NCBI RefSeq assembly: GCF_900103605.1
Contig: NZ_FNHY01000001.1
Span: forward strand, 620,001 to 684,000
Length of the DNA: 64,000 nt
Direction: 5' to 3'
Source of the DNA: Psychrobacillus sp. OK028
GTDB lineage: Bacteria > Bacillota > Bacilli > Bacillales_A > Planococcaceae
Below, in pieces: positions 59,411 through 64,000 of this stretch. Numbering within the stretch: the stretch's first letter is position 1; the number at the start of each line of letters is the position of its first letter. The notes beneath the pieces were generated by a model. It had not been told where the DNA came from. It saw nothing but the letters and a program-made list of their open reading frames with translations, and searched no databases. The position numbers and the translations under genes are program-made.

Positions 59411-59466
59411 GATCAATGCTTTTGAGAATTATTGCTAAAAGGCTTATTTGAATCTACCTAATTTTC

Positions 59467-59494
59467 CTCCGACACATTTGTGTGCGGAGTTTTT
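59467..59494 (+). terminator. Expression-platform terminator of FMN riboswitch 2
   Basis: CTCCGACAC / GTGTGCGGAG (bulged) with ATTT loop and a T-run, 60 bases before ribE. Confidence 0.85.
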
Positions 59495-59554
59495 GTTTAT
59501 AAGAGAGTTATAAATTGCTCACTTAAACTATTTTCATCATAAAGGGAGGATAAA

Positions 59555-60190
59555 ATGTTTACAGGAATTGTAGAAGAGCTTGGCATAGTTAAGAACGTTC
59601 AACAAAGTGCTAGCAGTATGCAACTTGTTATCCGTGCCAAACGGATTTTAGAGGACATAAAATTGGGCGATAGCATTTCTGTGAATGGTGTTTGTTTAAC
59701 AGTAATTGCGTTTTCACCATCAGAGTTTACTGTAGATGTTATGCCAGAAACGTTTCACGCGACTACAACTAAATTGTTAAACAGTGGTTCAGTAGTAAAT
59801 TTAGAAAGGGCAATGGCCGCAAATGGACGATTCGGTGGACATTTTGTTTCAGGACATGTGGACGGTGTCGGTACAATATTAAAGAAGCGACCTACTGCTA
59901 ATGCAGTTTATGTTGATATTACAATACCCGAAGAAGTCAGTAATTATTGCATTCCGAAAGGATCTATTACGATAGACGGCACAAGTTTAACGATTTTTGA
60001 AATATCAAAGACTATAGTTACTGTTTCACTAATTCCTCATACAAATCAAGAAACAGTATTAGGTCAAAAAAATGAGCGTGAATTAGTCAATTTAGAATGT
60101 GACATGCTAGGGAAATATGTGCATCAGTATGTTACGGATAAAAAAGAAACGACTATTACAAGAGACTTTTTAACTCAGAATGGTTTTTAA
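59555..60190 (+). CDS. ribE: Riboflavin synthase
   Basis: Dismutates two 6,7-dimethyl-8-ribityllumazines to riboflavin plus the pyrimidinedione. 211 residues with two similar lumazine-binding halves; the N-terminus [10 protein letters not shown] is diagnostic, and the second half carries [12 protein letters not shown] and [10 protein letters not shown]. Strong GGGAGG site. It is first in the operon because ribD, which heads it in B. subtilis, is missing. Confidence 0.96.
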   Translation: MFTGIVEELGIVKNVQQSASSMQLVIRAKRILEDIKLGDSISVNGVCLTVIAFSPSEFTVDVMPETFHATTTKLLNSGSVVNLERAMAANGRFGGHFVSGHVDGVGTILKKRPTANAVYVDITIPEEVSNYCIPKGSITIDGTSLTIFEISKTIVTVSLIPHTNQETVLGQKNERELVNLECDMLGKYVHQYVTDKKETTITRDFLTQNGF

Positions 60191-60203
60191 GGAGAAGAGA
60201 ATA

Positions 60204-60815
60204 TTGCTAAATACAATAGAAGAAGCAATTACGGATTTAAAACAAGGGAAGCTTATTATATTAGTAGACGATGAAAACCGCGAAAACGAAGGAGATTTCC
60301 TTTGCTTAGCAGAATTTGCAACACCTGAAAATATCAATTTCATGGCTATGTACGGTCGTGGGTTAATTTGTATGCCAATTCATGAAGAAATAGCAGAGGA
60401 ATTGTTATTACATCCGATGGTTTATGACAATACTGATTTTCATCAAACAGCATTCACTGTGTCCATAGATCACGAGAGTACATCTACAGGTATTAGTGCA
60501 TTTGATCGTTCAGAAACAATGCTGCAAGTTATTAACCCTCAAGCAAATGCTCTTCAATTTAAGCGACCTGGACATGTCTTTCCGCTTATTGCAAAGCCTG
60601 GTGGTGTATTAGAAAGACGTGGTCATACAGAAGCAGCTGTTGACTTTGGAATGCTTTGTGGGTCTGCAAAAGCTGGTGTAATTTGTGAAATTATGAAAGA
60701 CGATGGATCAATGGCACGACTACCTGATTTAATGGAGTTTGCAAAGCAATTCCAATTGAAAATTGTAACGATAGAAGAATTATCAATTTATTTACAAAAT
60801 ATTAAAGCTAGCTAA
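60204..60815 (+). CDS. ribB: 3,4-dihydroxy-2-butanone 4-phosphate synthase (stand-alone RibB)
   Basis: Makes the four-carbon precursor of lumazine from ribulose 5-phosphate. The TTG at 60204 follows AAGGAGAAG; an ATG at 60180 lies inside the end of ribE with no ribosome site. 203 residues, covering only the DHBP synthase domain: [11 protein letters not shown] (about 22-32), GRGLICMPI and [10 protein letters not shown]. Bacilli usually have a ~400-residue RibBA fused to GTP cyclohydrolase II; that half is absent, ending cleanly with a stop before ribH. Confidence 0.94.
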   Translation: MLNTIEEAITDLKQGKLIILVDDENRENEGDFLCLAEFATPENINFMAMYGRGLICMPIHEEIAEELLLHPMVYDNTDFHQTAFTVSIDHESTSTGISAFDRSETMLQVINPQANALQFKRPGHVFPLIAKPGGVLERRGHTEAAVDFGMLCGSAKAGVICEIMKDDGSMARLPDLMEFAKQFQLKIVTIEELSIYLQNIKAS

Positions 60816-60827
60816 GGAGAGAACAAA

Positions 60828-61292
60828 ATGGTGAAAACAATAGAAGCAAACTTAATCGGTACAGAATTGAAAATAGGAATTGTCGTAGGTCGTTTTAATG
60901 ATTTCATCAATGCAAAATTAGTAGATGGTGCAATTGATGGATTAAAACGTCATGGTATAGCGGATGATCACATTGAAGTAGCTTGGGTTCCAGGGGTTTT
61001 TGAAGTGCCATTTATTGCAAAAAAAATGGCTGAATCACAAAAGTACGACGCTGTTATCGGGCTTGGGACAGTAATCCGGGGATCTACTACTCACTATGAT
61101 TATGTATGTAATGAAGCGGCAAAAGGAATTGCGCAAGTAGGTTTACAAACTGGAGTACCGGTTATTTTTGGTATTGTTACAACAGAATCTATTGAACAAG
61201 CAATTGAACGAGCAGGTACAAAAGCTGGAAACAAAGGATACGATGCAGCCATATCAGCAATCGAAATGGCAAATCTATTGAAAATAATGTAA
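60828..61292 (+). CDS. ribH: 6,7-dimethyl-8-ribityllumazine synthase
   Basis: Condenses the RibB product with the ribitylaminopyrimidine. 154 residues; forms icosahedral capsids in Bacillus. [18 protein letters not shown] and [20 protein letters not shown] are family landmarks. AAGGAGAG precedes the ATG. A strong terminator ends the operon. Confidence 0.96.
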   Translation: MVKTIEANLIGTELKIGIVVGRFNDFINAKLVDGAIDGLKRHGIADDHIEVAWVPGVFEVPFIAKKMAESQKYDAVIGLGTVIRGSTTHYDYVCNEAAKGIAQVGLQTGVPVIFGIVTTESIEQAIERAGTKAGNKGYDAAISAIEMANLLKIM

Positions 61293-61313
61293 CAATTGAG
61301 CGATTAAATGATA

Positions 61314-61352
61314 GAAAGCCAATGACTAGCAAGATTAGTCATTGGCTTTCTT
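61314..61352 (+). terminator. Intrinsic terminator after ribH
   Basis: GAAAGCCAATGACTA / TAGTCATTGGCTTTC, 15 pairs, short loop. Confidence 0.9.
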
Positions 61353-61367
61353 CAATTTGAATATTAA

Positions 61368-61523
61368 TCACCTAATGCGTTTCAGTAGTAATTCGATTTT
61401 AACAGAGACACCAAATTCTTTCGTATCATCTTTTAACCAAACCCTAAATTTTATCCGCGGTATTTGTATGAGCAATAATTCTGACAAATAATAAACTTGT
61501 AATATAATAAAAGATGAATAAGA
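61368..61523 (-). pseudogene. Possible coding remnant (about 50 open codons, no start)
   Basis: On the minus strand a frame reads LSELLLIQIPRIKFRVWLKD and continues 19 residues to a TGA at 61368. The mix of hydrophobic and charged residues looks coding, but there is no ATG or ribosome site and an in-frame stop lies just upstream. It overlaps the candidate promoter of the next gene. I do not recognise the family. It may be chance. Confidence 0.25.
61481..61508 (+). promoter_or_regulatory. Candidate promoter for the SDR gene
   Basis: CTGACA, 16 bases, TATAAT, about 40 bases before the start codon. Confidence 0.6.
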
Positions 61524-61548
61524 TTACAGAAATAGAGGGGGCAACCTA

Positions 61549-62334
61549 ATGGAATTAGGATTATCAGGAAAAGTAGCAATAGTTACTGGTTCAAGTAAAG
61601 GGATAGGTTTACAAACAGCATTACAATTAGTTAAAGAGGGAGCGAATGTCGTTCTTTGCGCTCGTGGTGAAGAAGACTTACAGAAGGCTGCGGCATTTAT
61701 TAAAGCTGAAACAGGTGAAGAAGTATTAGTTGTGCCCGGTGATATTACTAAAGAAGAAGCGTGTAAACGAATCGTTCAGAAAACAGTAGATCATTATGGG
61801 CGTGTTGACATTTTAGTTAATAACGCTGGCACTTCGTCTGCGAATCATTTTGAATCAGTTGATACAGATTTATGGCAAACAGATTTAGACTTGAAATTAT
61901 TTGGAGCGATACATACCTCAAAAGCTGCAATTCCTTATATGAGAAAAGTGGGTGGTGGAGCCATCGTTAACGTAACGGCAGTTTTGGGAAAAACACCTCC
62001 TGCTAATTCTTTACCAACTACGGTTAGTCGAGCAGCTGGAATGGCATTGACGAAAGCGATGAGTAAAGATTTAGGTAAAGATAATATACGTGTTAATACA
62101 GTTTGTATTGGACTTATCAGAAGTAATCAAATCGAGTCAATGTGGAAAAAGAATGCCCCAGAACTTACTTGGGAAGAATATTCTAGAGATGTAGTAGGTC
62201 CTTCGATTCCACTAAATAGAATTGGTGAAACAGCAGAAGCAGCAAATGTCATTACTTTTTTAGTATCAGATGCAGCGTCATATGTAACTGGAACTTCCGT
62301 TAATATCGATGGTGGGTCTGGTGGAACACTTTAA
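61549..62334 (+). CDS. SDR family protein with non-canonical active site
   Basis: 261 residues, Rossmann fold: TGSSKGIG (about 13-20), NNAG (about 90), IVNVTA and the C-terminal SYVTGTSVNIDGG segment. The place of the usual YxxxK reads TTVSR, followed by AAGMALTKA, so both catalytic Tyr and Lys appear replaced (Thr and Arg). NAD(P)-binding residues look normal. It may use another mechanism or act on an unusual substrate. AGAGGGGG precedes the ATG; monocistronic with its own terminator. Confidence 0.88.
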   Translation: MELGLSGKVAIVTGSSKGIGLQTALQLVKEGANVVLCARGEEDLQKAAAFIKAETGEEVLVVPGDITKEEACKRIVQKTVDHYGRVDILVNNAGTSSANHFESVDTDLWQTDLDLKLFGAIHTSKAAIPYMRKVGGGAIVNVTAVLGKTPPANSLPTTVSRAAGMALTKAMSKDLGKDNIRVNTVCIGLIRSNQIESMWKKNAPELTWEEYSRDVVGPSIPLNRIGETAEAANVITFLVSDAASYVTGTSVNIDGGSGGTL

Positions 62335-62384
62335 TTAAAATAATTAACTTGAACTGAACATTAGTTCTCGCATATGCTATCTAC

Positions 62385-62422
62385 AACCAGCCTCCTAGAT
62401 TAAATTTGGAGACTGGTTTTTT
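62385..62422 (+). terminator. Intrinsic terminator after the SDR gene
   Basis: AACCAGCCTCC / GGAGACTGGTT followed by six Ts. Confidence 0.85.
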
Positions 62423-62515
62423 CGTTATACAATCTTTTTGAATTTGTCACAACTCCACTTAAATAGTAATAATATAATGCTAAGAACAGCCTGATGCAAT
62501 AGGAGTGATCAGAAT

Positions 62516-63937
62516 ATGCCAGCTATAACGGGGAGACAATATATAAAACGAATTGACCAACTCAAAACGGACGTTTGGATAGATGGTAAGCCTGTTACGG
62601 GAAATATCTCGGAGCATCCTGCATTTAAAGGAATAATAATTAGTCAGGCTGCACTGTACGATCTTCAACATCATAAAGCCCTAACGTTTCAATCACCAAC
62701 TACAAAAGAGCAGGTAGGATTGTCGTACTTACAGCCAAAGACAAAAGAGGATTTAGTTTTGAGACGTGAAATGATACAGCACTGGGCTAAATTGAATAAT
62801 GGGCTAATGGGAAGAAGTCCAGATTATATGAATACCGTCTTAATGGCTCTAGCTTCCTCCCTTCATTTTTTGCAGGATCAAAAGAACTGTTTTCCAGATA
62901 ATCTACAAACATTTTATGAATATGCAAGAGAAAATGATATCTCCATGACCCATACGTTTATAGAACCACAAGTAAATCGTAAATCATTGTATGTTGAACG
63001 TTCGAACGAACCGATTGCTGCAAAAATAATAGATAGAAACGATGAAGGAATTATTGTAAAAGGTGCCCGTCTCCTTGCAACACAGGGTGGAATAACGGAT
63101 GAATTAGTAGTTATCTCTTCGGGTGGGAAAGTAGAAGAAGATAATAGTTTCGCATTTTCCATACCTAGTAATACTAAAGGTTTAAGGTTTCTTTGTAGGG
63201 AATCATTTGTAGGAGGCGATTCTACTTTTAACTATCCACTAAGTTCGAAATATGAAGAAATGGATAGTGTTGTAGTGTTTGATAATGTTTTAGTTCCTTG
63301 GGAGCGCGTATTTTATTATGATAACATTGCTATTTCAAATAATTTTATGAAGTCGAGTTCGTTCCTCCCATTTACCCTGCATCAAGTAGTATCTAGGCAG
63401 ATTGTAAAAACTGAGTTTATATTGGGGATTGTCCAATCCATTATCGAAACCATTAATATAGAAGAATATCAGCATGTTCAAGAAAAGGCATCTGAAATAA
63501 TCGTGGCTTTGGAGACCATGAAAGCATTATTAATAAAATCAGAAGTCGAAGCCAAAATTGATAAAGGTGGATGGCTGCAACCAGATCGCGCTACATTACA
63601 AATTGCTATGAATGTATTTCCGCGCATCTATCCGAAGTTTACAGAAATAATTCAGGTCCTAGGTGCCAGTGGACTTATGTCCATCCCAACAGAAAATGCT
63701 TTTCAATCATCTATTGGAAAAGAGTTAAATCACTACTTACAGTCCAGTGAAGGCAATGGAGAGGACCGTGTCAAACTGTTCCGATTAGCTTGGGACTTAA
63801 CGATGAGCCCGTTTGGCACAAGACAAACATTATATGAACGTTTTTTCTTTGGTGATCCTGTTAGACTTGCAAGCCAGTTATACTTTTCCTATGATACGGA
63901 GGAGTTTGTGCAACGAGTAAAAAATATATTGAAATGA
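62516..63937 (+). CDS. 4-hydroxyphenylacetate 3-hydroxylase family protein (HpaB-like)
   Basis: 473 residues of the FADH2-dependent aromatic hydroxylase family with an acyl-CoA-dehydrogenase-like fold. Landmarks are GRQYIKRIDQLKTDVWIDG (6-24), THTFIEPQVNR near 145, and the C-terminal GDPVRLASQLYFSYD. AGGAGTG precedes the ATG. These enzymes need a separate flavin reductase (HpaC), which is not seen nearby. The natural substrate could be 4-hydroxyphenylacetate or another phenol or acyl compound; context does not decide. Confidence 0.87.
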   Translation: MPAITGRQYIKRIDQLKTDVWIDGKPVTGNISEHPAFKGIIISQAALYDLQHHKALTFQSPTTKEQVGLSYLQPKTKEDLVLRREMIQHWAKLNNGLMGRSPDYMNTVLMALASSLHFLQDQKNCFPDNLQTFYEYARENDISMTHTFIEPQVNRKSLYVERSNEPIAAKIIDRNDEGIIVKGARLLATQGGITDELVVISSGGKVEEDNSFAFSIPSNTKGLRFLCRESFVGGDSTFNYPLSSKYEEMDSVVVFDNVLVPWERVFYYDNIAISNNFMKSSSFLPFTLHQVVSRQIVKTEFILGIVQSIIETINIEEYQHVQEKASEIIVALETMKALLIKSEVEAKIDKGGWLQPDRATLQIAMNVFPRIYPKFTEIIQVLGASGLMSIPTENAFQSSIGKELNHYLQSSEGNGEDRVKLFRLAWDLTMSPFGTRQTLYERFFFGDPVRLASQLYFSYDTEEFVQRVKNILK

Positions 63938-63939
63938 GT

Positions 63940-63968
63940 CCACAGACCTTTGTATGTGGGCTTTTTTT
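63940..63968 (+). terminator. Intrinsic terminator after the HpaB-like gene
   Basis: CCACA / TGTGG with a 10-base loop, then GC and a T-run. Confidence 0.75.
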
Positions 63969-64000
63969 GAGTAGAAAGAGTTGAATGCTTTTAAGAAGAA

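Noticed and set aside
1-64000. tRNA or rRNA genes, prophage or a defence island
   Set aside because: No tRNA-like cloverleaf with TTCGA arm, rRNA sequence, integrase, transposase, phage structural or restriction genes were recognised in the window.

Overview
The window is low-GC Firmicute chromosome carrying the conserved Bacillales block that runs from uppS to miaB/ymcA. Sporulation genes (ymxH-dpaA-dpaB for dipicolinate, spoVS, a SpoIIIE/FtsK translocase) point to an endospore former. Gram-positive PolC, RNase Y and RNase J2 agree with Bacillales. The gene content, the many TTG/GTG starts and a family of ~100 bp intergenic repeats suggest a Planococcaceae/Caryophanaceae-type bacillus (Psychrobacillus, Lysinibacillus or Sporosarcina-like). 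That placement is inference; no rRNA is present.

Layout. (1) 1-3679: isoprenoid and membrane-lipid genes uppS (5' cut off), cdsA, dxr, and the site-2 protease rasP. (2) 3680-4391: repeat-filled gap where Bacillus subtilis has proS. (3) 4392-8705: polC. (4) 8840-16050: rimP-nusA-ylxR-ylxQ-infB-ylxP-rbfA and truB-ribC. (5) 16412-20279: rpsO, pnp, mlpA. (6) 20888-24552: ymxH-dpaA-dpaB and asd-dapA. (7) 24553-26618: a long, strongly structured leader followed by rnjB. (8) 26819-38299: spoIIIE/ftsK, a GntR regulator, a nupNOPQ-like nucleoside ABC importer, ymfF-ymfH-ymfI. (9) 38447-46487: ymfK, ymfM, pgsA, cinA, recA, rny, ymdB, spoVS. (10) 46998-51973: korAB, miaB, ymcA. (11) 52182-63937: a more accessory part with a TAXI-type TRAP transporter, selO, a YitT protein, a small minus-strand KOW-like gene, a ribE-ribB-ribH operon behind two nearly identical FMN riboswitches in series, an atypical SDR and an HpaB-type hydroxylase.

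Most genes are on the plus strand in short operons closed by clear intrinsic terminators. Relative to B. subtilis (from memory), proS, ylxY, dapG, tepA, ymfJ, pbpX, tdh-kbl and cotE are absent from their usual places. Several of those gaps hold copies of the intergenic repeat.

The two most interesting non-coding objects are the tandem FMN riboswitch (127-nt copies differing at two bases, each with its own terminator, no gene between) and the ~300-nt rnjB leader, which folds on paper into two domains with competing helices next to the rnjB ribosome-binding site. I recognise neither a published tandem FMN arrangement of this kind nor the rnjB leader as a known RNA class, but database searches are needed before calling either new.
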